From NCBI GenBank assembly GCA_004431415.1, contig QPMI01000184.1, forward strand, positions 1 through 64,000: 64,000 bases of DNA. Direction: 5' to 3'. Shown here piece by piece: positions 1-10,700 of the stretch; positions within the stretch are counted from its first letter, which is position 1, and each line of letters opens with the position of its first letter. The translations under genes and the position numbers were made by a program. This DNA comes from Cyanophora paradoxa. Lineage: Eukaryota > Glaucocystophyceae > Cyanophorales > Cyanophoraceae. The notes below the pieces were generated by a model. That model saw nothing but the letters and a program-made list of their open reading frames with translations, had not been told where the DNA came from and searched no databases.

Positions 1-578
1 GGTCCGCCTGCGAGGGTGCAGCTCGCCACGGAGAGGCGCGGGTACGCGAAGGGGGGCATCGATTCCGCACCATCCAGGTGCGCGAGGCGTCGGCGACGCA
101 AGGCGCGGAGAGGGCCGATCTGCAAAGAGAGGACTCAGGGACAGCGCGCGGGGCGACAGAAGGCGCCGGCGGCACCGGAGGGGGTACAGGAGGAGCTCGG
201 TGACGAAGGGGCGGCAGGAGCGGGGGGAGAGGTGGGCAGCGGGGGCCGGGGGCCGTCGGCGGGGGCGGGGGCGGGGGCGGGGGCGAGGGCGCGGCGTGCG
301 AGGCGGGCGAGGGCACGCCAGGCGGGGCGCCCGAGGCGCCCGCCCCGCCGGCAGCGGCCTCGGCCTCGGCGTCGGCCTCGCGGCGGCGGAGGAGGAGGGG
401 CCTGCGTGCTCAGCGCCCGCACAGCGCAGGCAGCGCTCCAGCGAGGAGGCGGCGGCGGGGAGCGCCCGCATCCAGTGCACGGCGAGGAACCCCCCGGGGG
501 GCACCCCGCCCCCGCCCTGGCTCCCGGCGCTCTCGCCCTCCGCCGGGGGAGGGTCCAGCGGCATGCGCAGCGCCGGGG
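1..578 (-). pseudogene. Duplicated internal fragment of the RIF1 gene
   Basis: This segment repeats 10593-11170 in the same orientation with high identity. Differences are mainly copy-number changes in GGGGGC runs and a few substitutions. The matching part of the intact gene is internal RIF1 coding and intron sequence on the minus strand. Homology stops near base 578, inside a region that is coding in RIF1, and what follows is unrelated. The left end lies outside the window, so the copy may be longer. No start codon and no neighbouring RIF1 exons accompany it, so I read it as a segmental-duplication remnant rather than a second gene. Confidence 0.75.
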
Positions 579-734
579 CGGGCGGCCCGCGGGGAGGCCC
601 CGCCCCGGGCCCCGGGCCCCATCGAGAAGCTCGAGCGCTTCATCGGTCTGCGCAGCCCCACGCCCTAGGCTTGATGCATGAGCCCCGCCCCGCCCCCTTC
701 TCAGCGGCCACGGGGGCGCCGCGGGCAGGGGTGA

Positions 735-1129
735 TCTACCGGCCGAAGACGGAGCGCTGGTCGCACATGTCCGCCGCCCGCATCGCCCGCCAGGCCCGCG
801 CGCCCTCCTCCCGCCCCCGCCGCCTCGCTCTCGAGTTAATTTGAGTTGGCGGCAGTTCGACCTCTGCGTCCACATCGACGAGACGAGCGCCCTGCGGCCC
901 CTCGACCCCCTCTGAGATGCAGCTCCCGCCGCCGGGCGCGGGCGCGGGCTCCCGGACGGGAGGAATTCGGTCACCGGGTCCTCCCTCGAACGCGGGGCGG
1001 GGCGGGGCACCGCACTTTTGGAGACTCTGAACTCGGAGCGCCTGCGCCTGCGCCTGCGCGTAGACGCGGCCCACGACCGCGCGCAACGTAATCCTGGATC
1101 CCCCCAGGCCTGTAAATAGACAGCAGCAG
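735..1129 (+). CDS. Possible 3' exons of an unidentified plus-strand gene
   Basis: Three plus-strand stretches look protein-like rather than GC noise. One near 733-800 reads VIYRPKTERWSHMSAARIARQ. One after a possible acceptor at 863 reads FDLCVHIDETSALRPLDPL. One near 1020-1129 reads LETLNSERLRLRLRVDAAHD before a stop. They are in different frames and would need short introns. I do not recognise the family, and the gene would have been cut or joined by the RIF1 duplication on its left. This could be coincidence in GC-rich sequence. Confidence 0.2.
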
Positions 1130-1297
1130 CTCTAGCCGCATCCCAAGCTTAATTATAAGGGACTCGATGCAGGCAGCCAGAGGTAGATAACGTAGACCAG
1201 CATTCATCGTGTAAATAATGGCACGCAGCCTCTCACGCGCCTGCAGGCCCTAGGGCGGGGCGGGGGCCGTGGGCGGGGCCGGGGGCGGGGCCTCTAG

Positions 1298-2858
1298 CTA
1301 GTAGTCGGCGTGGGCGGGGGCGAGGGTGCGCTGGAGGGCGTCGTGGAGGGCGGCCTCGCCCTCGGAGACGGCGAGGCGCCCCGCGAGGGCCGCCACGGGC
1401 ACGGGGAGCGCCCCCTCGCCCTCCAGGCCCCGCAGCGCCCCCGCGCACCGGTGCCCGTCCTTCTCCGTCGTCACCAGCACGGCCGCCCCCGCGGCGGCGG
1501 CCCGCGCGGCGAGGGCCGCCAGCTCGCGGGGCGCGAAGGGCCGGTGGTCCCGGTAGAGGGCCGACCCCACCAGCGCCGCCCCCGCCCCCTGCCCCGCGCC
1601 CCTCCCATAAGCGGGTGCTGCAGGAGAGAAAGGGGGGGGGGGGGGGGGGGGGTGTACCCGTGCGGTGGCGAGGAAGGAGGCGGGGCAGCCTACCCCCGCA
1701 AAGGCGAAGGCGGGGAGGCCCCCCAGTGTGCCCTCTCCGCCCCGCCCGGGCCCGGGACCGGGGGCGGGCAGCGGAGGGAGCGGCGGGCCCGCGAGGTGCC
1801 TGAGGCCCTCCGTCTGATCGCACGTACCCCTCGGCCGGGGTACCGGCACAGAGGGAGAGAGGGGTAGGCAGCGCACTTCGAAGCGCGTGCGGATGACGAC
1901 GGCGCGCGGGTTCCACTCCGCAACCTGTTTCATTCGGGGTCTCGAGGGGGTACGGGCGGAGGGAGCTCGAGGTAAAGGGGGAGAAGGGGTACAGCAGTTC
2001 GATGCGTACCTGTGCTGCGATGCGCTCCACTTCGGGTTGGGGAACGAGATCCGAGTGGTGCAGGGCCACAACCTGGGTACATGATCGGTGAGCGGCGTAG
2101 CCGTGGGTGGAGGCGTAGAGGGGTCGGGCGCGCGTGGGCCCGGGCGACGCCGCTGGGGGCGGGCTCGCGGAGGGTGCCGCGGGGGATGAGGCGGCCGCCG
2201 CCGAAGGGGTCCAGGCAGGAGAGCATGAGGAGGTCGAGGTCCCGCTCCAGCTGCCCCCGCGCCCCGCCCCCTCAGGCGACCCGCCGGCGGGGGCGCGGAG
2301 GCGGAGGCGGAGCGCCGGCGCGCCCGCCAGTGCTGGAGGCCGTCGTCGAGGACGGCGGCCGCGCGGGGCCGCGGGACGCGCACGCGCAGCTCGGCCAGCG
2401 CGGCGGCGGCGGCCGCCGCGCGGTCGGCCCCCGGCGCGACGAGCGCCGCGGTGCCGGCGAGGCGCGCGCGGTGCTGCGGCACCTCGTCCCCGCCGTAGTC
2501 CTGCGCCCGCGCCGACCGCTCGGCCCCGCTGCCGGCCGTGCGTAGGGCAGCGCACCCGGAGGAGGACGACGGGCGCGACGCCGCGGGCGAGCGCCTGCCG
2601 CGCGATGTACTCCGTCATCGGCGTCTTGCCCGTCCCTGTCGCCCCCGCCCGGAGGTCGCAACGCCGCCCCCCCGGCCCCACGCGCGCGCGCGGCGCCGGC
2701 AGCTGCAGGCGCCCCGCAACTTCCGACGCACCTCCCCAGGTCACATTGCCGACAGAGATGGTTGGCACAGGCAGCCTTGCGCGCTGCAGCAGGCCGTGCT
2801 CGTATGCGCCGCGGTGAAGCCGCGCGCTTGTCGTGTACATCAGCTCGAGCAGCTCCAT
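1298..2858 (-). CDS. LPXK: Tetraacyldisaccharide 4'-kinase (LpxK), plant-type
   Basis: LpxK phosphorylates the 4' position of the lipid A disaccharide; plants and some algae keep a version. The minus strand reads LPVPTISVGNVTWGG, then after removal of a 77-nt GT-AG intron continues TGKTPMTEYIARQALARG, restoring the P-loop GGTGKT. The WGG before the P-loop is plant-like. Further exons give DYGGDE after VVLL, VLDDGLQHW, LDPFGGGRLIPRGTLREP, ALHHSDLVP, a short FAFAGVG exon, and the C-terminal LVTTEKDGHR-containing exon ending HADY-stop. These are the family's motifs in order. The chosen ATG leaves only about 30 residues before the core. The frame stays open upstream to 3134, so a longer N-terminus (membrane helix or targeting peptide) is possible. 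One intron holds a 21-G run (1632-1652), which is C on the sense strand. Confidence 0.9.
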
Positions 2859-3134
2859 GGCGCCCCGCGGGCCACGGCCGATGGCGCCGTGCTCGAGGGT
2901 TTTGCTAGCCAAACAAGCCTGGAAGAGCCGAACTGGGAGGGCTGTGAGCTGAGCGAACGAACAAATCGTGCGAACGAAGCCAGCTGTACCCTCACCGGAA
3001 GAAATTGAACCGACCATGGCCATCCCTTGACAAAGTTGCGCACATCTTCGAATTGCGCGGATGTGCGCTTGAACGTCCCTGAAGCCCAGCTTAAGCTCGC
3101 CTCTGGAGCTGTCAGCCAGCGCTACGAAGGGCAA

Positions 3135-3513
3135 GCGCCAATCAGCCTATCAGTCAGCGCTCTGGGCGGGTTGCAAGCGCTTTTACATTGCAGAAGGATG
3201 TACGCACCGTGGCGGATGCGACTCCAGTCAGTTGCAGGGCCGAATCCGCGACGCAGCAGCGCGTAAGCGCACCGCTGCTGCAGCGGTGTAGGTAGAGGTT
3301 GTGGTTGAGATACACCGAGGGACTCGCGCGTTGTACACGTAAATCTGCTCGGACGGTCGGCGACGAGGACAATGGAAGGGGTAAGGGGCGGTTACGCCGC
3401 TCGTCGTGGACCGAAATGAAGCCAGCCCGCCCCCCTCGCACGCCGCCGCGCCGCACGGAAGCGCACCGCTGCTGCAGCGGGCTTGCCGGCGAAGCTAAGC
3501 TGCGCGCTCACGC
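3135..3513. promoter_or_regulatory. Divergent intergenic region between LpxK and the next gene
   Basis: The two flanking genes point away from each other, so this gap should hold both promoters. A 22-bp direct repeat, AAGCGCACCGCTGCTGCAGC followed by GG, occurs at 3265-3286 and 3459-3480. Each copy contains the inverted repeat CCGCTG-CTG-CAGCGG. Repeated dyad elements of this kind are typical of binding sites, but no factor can be named. Confidence 0.4.
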
Positions 3514-6362
3514 GTGAAGCGTCCAACAATGCAAGAGGTCCACGAGCTCCACGCGCGATCTCCAGGCCTCCACTCGGAGGAAGAGGAAGAGGAATCGGAA
3601 GGCCGGCCGCACAAGAAGCAGATCTCTGCTGCCGGAGGGGACGACCAGATATCCGAGGAAGAGGATGAATCGCGTGCGTACCTAGGCCTGTCGGCCTTCG
3701 AGCGGTAGGGGCGCGCAGCTCTGACGGGGGGCGCGCGCGCGGCTGCAGCTATGCGGCCGACGCTGCAGCGGCGAGTTGCCATTCGGGCGTCTGTTGTCAA
3801 CGAGATGGCTTTCCGGATGGGGGTCCGCCCCGCCGCCCCGCGCCGGCCCCGCCCCGCTGACCGCTCATCCTCCGCTCCGATGCGCGCCAGGCGCTCAACG
3901 TGGAGGACTTGCCGACGGCGGTGCGGGAGGAGGCCCGGGGGCGCCATTCTTCGCTCGGCCGCGGCCGCCCAGGCGCCGGACGCCGCCGAGCGGGGCGGAG
4001 CAGCGGGACTCGGCGCTGCAGACGGCCCTCGCCGAGCTCTGCTGCTGCGCCGTCCCCCAGAGGGTGCCCACGCGCCCCCAGCGACCCCCGCCCGCTCCTC
4101 CCTCACCCATGTCGCTCGCTCTGCAGGCCGCCCCCCCGTTCCGGGCATCGCCCGAGGAGGCGAAGGCGCTCCTGCTCGACCTCGAGGCCCACGCCGCCGC
4201 CCTGCGCGCCGCCGCCCTGCGCGCGGCGGCCGGGGCGGCCGCGGCGCCGGCGGGAGGCGTCGACAGCTTGACGCTCCCCGAGGCGCAGGCCTCGCTCGCC
4301 ACCGTGCGCGCGCCCCGCGAGCGCTGCCGCGCGGGGCGGCGAGGGGCCCTCGGCAGGCGCTCTGCGACGCGCGGCTGTGCGGGACGGAGCTCTTCCGCAC
4401 CTTCCTCGGCGCCGCCGCCTGCGCGGCTACCTCGGCCTCCTCCGCTCCTCCGGGCCCCCCGGCGCCCGCCTCGTGCCCCGCCCCGCGCCCTCCCCCCGCC
4501 ACCGCCGCGCGGCGGGGCCGAGCGGTGGCGCGCAGGTGAAGGCAGTGGCGCGGTGCCTGGCGGGGCGCTGGCGAGCCCGCTGCCGGCGGCGCCGGACCTG
4601 GAGGAGGGGGCGCGGGGCCCTCGGCGGGGGGCGCGGGGGCGGCGTGGGCGGAGGAGGACGTGGAGGCCCTCGCCGAGAGCGCCACCGCCTTCCTCGAGGC
4701 GCGCCGGGCAGGGCGGGCGGGCGGGGCCGGCGGGGGGCGCTGAGGCGGGCCGGCGCAGGCGTTCACGACGAGCGCCGTGCGCATGGACCCGCACCTCTTC
4801 GACCTCGAGGAGGGCCCCGCCCTCCAGGCCCGCCCCGCCCCGCCCGCACCCTCCCCGGCCCGGCCCGACCCGAGCCCGCGCGCGCAGCTGGCGACGCGCG
4901 TCGGCGAGTTCGCGCAGCCGTTCGAGGTGCGCGCGCGGGGCGGGGCCTCGGGGGCCGGGGCCGAGCGGGAGCGGGGCGGGGCAGCGGACGGGGCGGGGAC
5001 GTGGGCGAAGGCGGCGTACCTGCGCGCCCTCGCCCTCCGCCTCTTCGAGCACCGCCACGAGGCCGTCCACGCCTACTACCAGGCCCGCCCCGCCCGGCCC
5101 CCGCCCCGCCGCCCCTCCCTGCTCGGCGAACGGAGCTGGCGCAGGCGTGGGCGGCGCTGCGGGGGGCGCAGCTGGTGCCGTGCCCGCTGGAGGCCCGCCT
5201 CATCCCCGACCTCGCCGACCTCCTCTGTCCGCCCCCGCCCCGCCCCGCCCCGCCCCGCCCCCGTGCCGGCTCGGGCGCTGAGCGAGCCGGCGGGGGCTGC
5301 GGGGGCAGTCGAGACCTTCCGCCACCGGGAGGCCTTCCACGGTGCCCCCGGCCCCCGCCCTGCCCGCCCCCTCCCTCGCGCCGAGCCGGGTGCCGCGCGC
5401 TCGCAGTGGCACAGGCGGGGTACGAGCTGGGGGGGACCCCGAGGCGGCCGCCCTCTCCCGCTACCGCCTCGAGATGACCCTCAGCGCGCCCCGCCCGCCC
5501 CGCCCCGCCCCGCCCCGCCCCGCCCCGCCCCCGCTCACCTCGCCCAAGGCGCCGTGCGGCGGTGGAAGGGGGACGCGGGGGCGGCCGAGCGCCACGCCGC
5601 GCGCGCCGTCGAGGTCGCCGAGGCCCTCGGCCCGGGCTACCGGCGCGCCCGCCCTCGCCCCCTCCCTCCTCCCTCCCTCTTCCGCCGTGACCGGCGGGCG
5701 GGCGGGCGGGCGGGCGCAGGCAGCTGCTCGTACAACCGCTCTTCGCGCTCATGATCCTCGGCGTCCACCGCAGTGCGTCGCCTTTTAACCCATTTCAATC
5801 CGAGAAGCCGCCCCGCGCCGGCGCCGGCGCCTGCCGGGGGGAGCTGACGGGGCGGGGCCCCCGCCGGGGCGCGCAGTGTCCCCCGAGACGACGCGGGACC
5901 GGCTCGTGCGGTGCGGCTGCCGGCCGCGCAGCGCCCCCCGCCTCCGCCGAGCGCCTCGGGGCGGGGCAGGGTGACGGGGGCGATGGTGGCGCTCGAGGAG
6001 GGGGCGGACGGGGCGGACCCCGACCCCTGCCTTCCCGACCTCGACCAGGTCCCCGCCGGCCCCGCCTGCCGCCTCCCCTCCGTCCCGCCCCCCCGCTCGC
6101 TCGCTCGCTCACCGCGGCCCTCGGGCTGGGGCGGGGCAGCCGTCGTGCCTGCGCTACTCGCTCGCCTTCAACCCGCCCTCCCTCCTCATCAACGGCTCCA
6201 AGGCCTACGCCGTCGCCGCCCAGGCGCGCGCAGGCCTCGCACCCCGCCCCGCCCCCGCGCCGCGCCGAGCGGGCCGGGGCAGCACTCGGAGGGGGCGCGG
6301 GCGAGCGTCGTCTCGGCGCACGTCTTCTACAACCTGGGGAGTACCACCTCCTCGCCGGTCCG

Positions 6363-6410
<48 letters not shown>

Positions 6411-7124
6411 CCCCCACGTGCACCTGAGACGCCTCCCCCGGGGCAGGGGACCCTGCGTCGGCGGCGAAGGCCTTCGAGAAGTGCGCCGCCGTGTACGGCG
6501 GCCGCTACGCACACTCCTTCCCCCTCGAGGTCCCCCCCGCCCCCGCCCCCGCCCGGCGGGAGGGTCTGAGGCGGGGGGCAGCACCCGCGGCGGCGGCGGG
6601 TGGTGGAAGTGCTTGCGCAGCTGCGGCGCGGCGAGGAGCCGGCCTCGCGCTACGCGCCATTTGCCGCCGCCCGCGCCGCCGCCTCGCCGGAGCCGTCCCC
6701 TCCGGCTCGCCCCACTCCGACCCCTCCGCCTCCCGCCCCCGCCTCCGCCGCCGGCCCCGCCCTCCCCGGCCCCGCCCCTCACCCCGCCCCCGCCGCATGC
6801 CCTGCCGCGGACTGCGGCCCGCGGCCAGCCTCGCAGCCGCCCGCAGCGGAGGGGCCGGCATCCGCGCAGCCGCCCTGCGAGCAGACGCCGCCTCAGGGGC
6901 AGGGCGGGTGTGGCGGCGAGGCGGGGTGCGGGGGCGGGGCGCCGGCCCCGTGGGCGCCCCCCGCGATGCCGCCGGCGCTGCGCGAGCAGATGCAGGGGCA
7001 GCAGGGGCGGCGCGAGGCTGCGGGGGCCGTGGTGCAGTGCGTCAATGTTCAGCCAGCGCAGCAGCTGCTCGCCGCGCTGTGGCGCGGCCCCGAGGAGCCC
7101 CCCGAACCCGACCCCCGCCCGTAG
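3514..7124 (+). CDS. Unrecognised multi-exon protein with helical (TPR-like) repeats
   Basis: A chain of plus-strand exon-like segments separated by C-rich GT-AG introns runs from MKRPTMQEVHELHARSPG to a stop at 7122-7124. After an acidic N-terminus (EEEEEES) and a KK-containing stretch come amphipathic helical segments. Among them are FRASPEEAKALLLDLEAHAA, FTTSAVRMDPHLFDLEEG, WAKAAYLRALALRLFEHRHE, RWKGDAGAAERHAARAVEVA and LAFNPPSLLINGSKAYAVAA. The spacing and Ala/Leu/Tyr pattern resemble TPR-type repeats. The C-terminal exon is Pro/Gln-rich ([20 protein letters not shown]). Introns include a 47-C run (6363-6409) and tandem CCCCG arrays near 5225-5262 and 5493-5530. I do not recognise the family. 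Exon limits are approximate, and several internal segments may be misassigned. The gene is divergent from LpxK and convergent with RIF1. Confidence 0.5.
5225..5262. repeat. Intronic CCCCG tandem array
   Basis: Short tandem CCCCG repeats lie inside an intron of the helical-repeat gene, with C on its sense strand. A similar array lies at about 5493-5530, and another at about 30046-30090 in an ALG8 intron. The antisense strand could form G-quadruplexes. Confidence 0.7.
6363..6409 (+). repeat. 47-nt poly-C run in an intron
   Basis: An uninterrupted run of 47 C lies on the sense strand between two exon-like segments of the helical-repeat gene, upstream of a probable acceptor (GGGGCAG near 6441-6447). 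It is a probable length-variable tract and a polypyrimidine tract of extreme length. Confidence 0.8.
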
Positions 7125-7787
7125 CAACCGATCGCGAGCCGCGAGAGTGAAGCGCTAGCGCCTCAGGAGCTCTCAGAGTCTAGGAACAGAGCTAGGCTAG
7201 TAACGCTAGGACCCAGAGCCAGATCTAGAGCTGAGTATTCGTAGAGTCTTTTGCAACGTTAACGTTACCAACAGGCCCAACTAGGAGTTCGCCATCGTAA
7301 ATTTGGCAGTGACTCAATGATCATGATCATGAATCTTGAATGTTCATGGCTCGTGCCGGCCGACGGATGCGCGTGCCCCGGGCCCGCGGCCTCGACGTCG
7401 CGGCCCCGGGAGACTCTTGAGAGGCGCGGGCGCCGCACCGCACCCTGGGCCTTGGCCCGGCAACATCCGGGCCTCGAGCTCGGCCCTCGAGTCCCGGTCC
7501 CTCGAGTCCAGCTGCAGGGCGTGGCACCGCACCTCTGCCCGCGGGGATCGATCACTGCAGCTTAGCTGCGGCCGCGGCGGGCCCGGGCCATCAGCGGCTC
7601 ACGATCATGATCAGATGCGGAAGGTGCCGCCTGCAACGAGTGCCCCCCCTGCCACGCACGGCAGCTACCCCTACACGGATACTGACAGCTGCGCATGCTG
7701 GGCGCGGCGGGCCAACAGCTGCTCATCATCGGTGACTGTACGCAATTAGTTAGAGAGCGTGCAGCGAGAGAGCTCTGGGATGTGGAG
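7125..7787. other. Convergent intergenic region with palindromes
   Basis: This lies between two converging genes, so it should hold both 3' ends. No gene is seen. It carries dense short palindromes, including GATCATGATC at 7318-7330 and again at 7603-7614, and stretches such as CCCGGGCCCGCGG. No clear poly(A) signal is visible. Confidence 0.5.
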
Positions 7788-10700
7788 CTAGGAGGAGGGC
7801 CCGGCGAGCTCGGCGGGGGCGGGGCCGGCGCCCTCGAGGCGGCGGCAGAGGGCGCCGGCGAGGGTGGCGGCGAGGCGCGCGGCGCGCGCCTGCAGCGCCG
7901 CGAGCTCCCCTGCGCCGCGAGTGAGCGGCTCGACGGGAGAGGGGCGGGGGCGGGGGCGCGGCACCGGGCGGGAGGCCCTCTGCGGCGGCCTCCACTGCCG
8001 CCTCGGCGGCGGCGACGGCGGCGAGGGGTCGGCGGGGCGGCCCCCCGCGGCGGGCGGGGCGCCCGGCGACGGGCTCCGCGGGATCTTGTTGCACGCGCGC
8101 CGCCCCGCCGCCGTCGCCGGAGCGGGGCCCCCGTCGCCCTTCTCCCCCGCGAGGGGCGGCGACGAGGCCTCCGCCCTGCGCGCGCGCCCTCAGAGGGGGG
8201 CCGGCGGGGCGGGGAGGGGGCGAGGGGGCGCGGCGGACCCCTCGAAGCAGACGCGGCGGGCCTTCGCGGGAGGCGACGGCCCCGCCTCCGCCTCCGGCCC
8301 TGCCGGGGGTGCGTGCGCCTGAGCGGAGGGCCCCGCAGGCGAGGCGCCGGGGGCCCGCGCGCGCGCACCCTCCTCGGGCGGCGGGCACCGCTTCAGAATG
8401 CTGCGCGGGCCCGTGGCGGGGAAGCCGGCCGGCTCGCCGGGCCCCCGCGGCGTGCTCTCCTCCCCCTCTGCGGAGCGCCGGGGGTGAGGGGGCGGCCCAG
8501 GAGGGCGCACGAGGGACGGGGAGGCGCACCGCCGGCTCCAGCGGCCGGCTCCGCGGCCTCGGGCGCCGGCTCGTGCGGCGCCGGCTCGGGCTCGGGCGCC
8601 TCCAAACACTGCGCGCGGTGAACGGGGAGCGAGCGGGGCGGGGCGGGCGGGCGGCGGTGGCGCACCTGGGAGGCGTCGAGGCGGGAGTAGGTGGGCGGCA
8701 GGTCGGGCCGCCGCCCGAGCCGCTCGAGCTGCCGCTCCGTCAGCAGCTCCGGCGGCGGCGGCCTGGTTCGTCGGGGCGTCAGGGGGTGCGAGGCGAGGGG
8801 CGCCGGGGGCCGCACTTGGGGACGCTGACGACGCGCTGGAAGGTCTCCCGCGCGGGCCGCTTGAGGGGCGAGGGCCCGGGCAGGCCGGCCGCCGTCGCTG
8901 CGCCCCGCGGTGAGGCGGGAGGGGGGGACGAGAGGGGGCGCGCCCGCGCACGGGGTCGGCGCTTGGCGGGCTTCGGGCTGTCGGCGGGGGCGGGGGCCGG
9001 CGGCGGGCTGGGCGAGGCCCGCGGGCGCAGCAGCTGCGGGGGCACGGGGAACGCCGGGCCCCGCCGCCGCCCCACCACCTCCTCCTCCTCGATCTCCTGC
9101 GAGGCCGGCGGCGTCTCCTGCGAGCCCGCCGGCTCCTCCTGCGCGGCTGCCGTCAGCTCCGTCGGGTGGGGGTACAGGGAGCGGGGAGCGGTACCGGAGC
9201 GTCCTCTGGCCAGCTGGGAAGGTGGATGGCGGTCTGGGCGGAGTGAGGCGGCGGGCGGGGGCGGGCGGGACACATCCACGTACCCTGGCGCGGACGCGGG
9301 AGAGGCAGGTGATGAGGGAGGAGGGGTACTCGAGCCGACGTTCTTTGGCGAAGGTCTGCGGGGAATGTGGGCGCTCGGAGGGGCGCGAGAGGGGCGCCGC
9401 CGGTGCCCGAACCTGGCGCCAGAAGTCGAGCGTGGCCGCACGGATGCCGCGCCGCCGGCTCGCGAAGCCGGCCTAGGGTAGGGTGAGCGGGGCGGGGGCG
9501 GCGGGGCGGGGGAGCGCGGGGAGGCGGCTCGCCATGAGGGTGGGGGCGACGGTGCGGAGGAGGTCGGGGTCCCCCCAGCCGCCCGCCCCGCAGCAGCGCC
9601 GCAGCGCCCCCAGGCACTCCCCCCACACCTTCTCCAGCTGCCCCCCCGCCCCCGGCTCCCGTCGGCGGGGTACGCGAATCCGAGGACAAGAGGTCGTACC
9701 CGGGAGTGGATGGCCTCGCGGGGGTCGTCGGGACGGGGCTGAGAGGCGGCCGGTGCTGCGGGGGAGGGGTCTCAGGGGAAGAGGGGAGAGGAGAGGAGAG
9801 GGGGGCGCGGGGCCACCTGAGGGCTGGGTGGTCTGCGTGGGGGCCTCGGGCGAGGCGGCCGTGGCGGGGCCGGGGCGGGAGATGCCGGGGAAGGAGCGGG
9901 CCAGCTCGAGGGCCGCCCGCTGCGCGTGCGCCGCCGAGCCGAGCCGCCCCAGCAGCTTCCCCACCGCCTCCAGGAAGCGCCTCGCCGCCCCCTGCCCCGC
10001 CCCCGCCTCGCCCCCTGCCCGCCCCGCTCCGTCAGCGGCGCTGCGCGGGGCGGGGGCGGGGGCGGGACGGGGGCGGGGGCGGGCCTTGGGGCGGGGCGCA
10101 GGCGGCGGCGAGGGCGACGCCGGCGGCGAGCAGGGCCAGGAGCTCGCCGAGGCACTTCCGCTGCTCCCCCGACGCCCGCGCCGCCCTCGCCACGGCGGCG
10201 TGAAGGGCCTGCGCTGCGCTCGAGCCGGCCGCCGGGGGGCGCGGAGGGCGCGGCAGGCGTACCGCGTCGCTCCGGTCGGGGTCCGCGTTGTCCGCGGCGA
10301 TCGTGAGCGCGCCGAGGAGCAGCTGGCGGGCCCTGCGGGGGTACGCGATCGACGCCGCGGCGGATGGGGGGACGCGCGGCGGGTACGCCGCACTCGACGG
10401 GCAGGGCGGAGGGGTCGGAGGGCTCGCGGGGGAGGAGGGGGTACAGGTCGCGCGCCCAGTTCTCGATCGGCTCGTGCGGGTCTGGCCGCGGTTCAGGACG
10501 GGTACGGGGCACGGGAATGGGGGTAAGCGGACTGCGGAGGCTGTCGGCGAAGGTATCGTACACGGCCTCAAAGAGGCCGCGCCAGGCGGCGAGGTCCGCC
10601 TGCGAGGGTGCAGCTCGCCACGGAGAGGCGCGGGTACGCGAAGGGGGGCATCGATTCCGCACCATCCAGGTGCGCGAGGCGTCGGCGACGCAAGGCGCGG

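Noticed and set aside
3495-5754. Long minus-strand and alternative-frame Arg/Pro/Gly-rich frames (e.g. 3495-4784, 4763-5752)
   Set aside because: Composition is that of reverse-complemented GC-rich exons; no motif, and they lie opposite a better plus-strand exon series.
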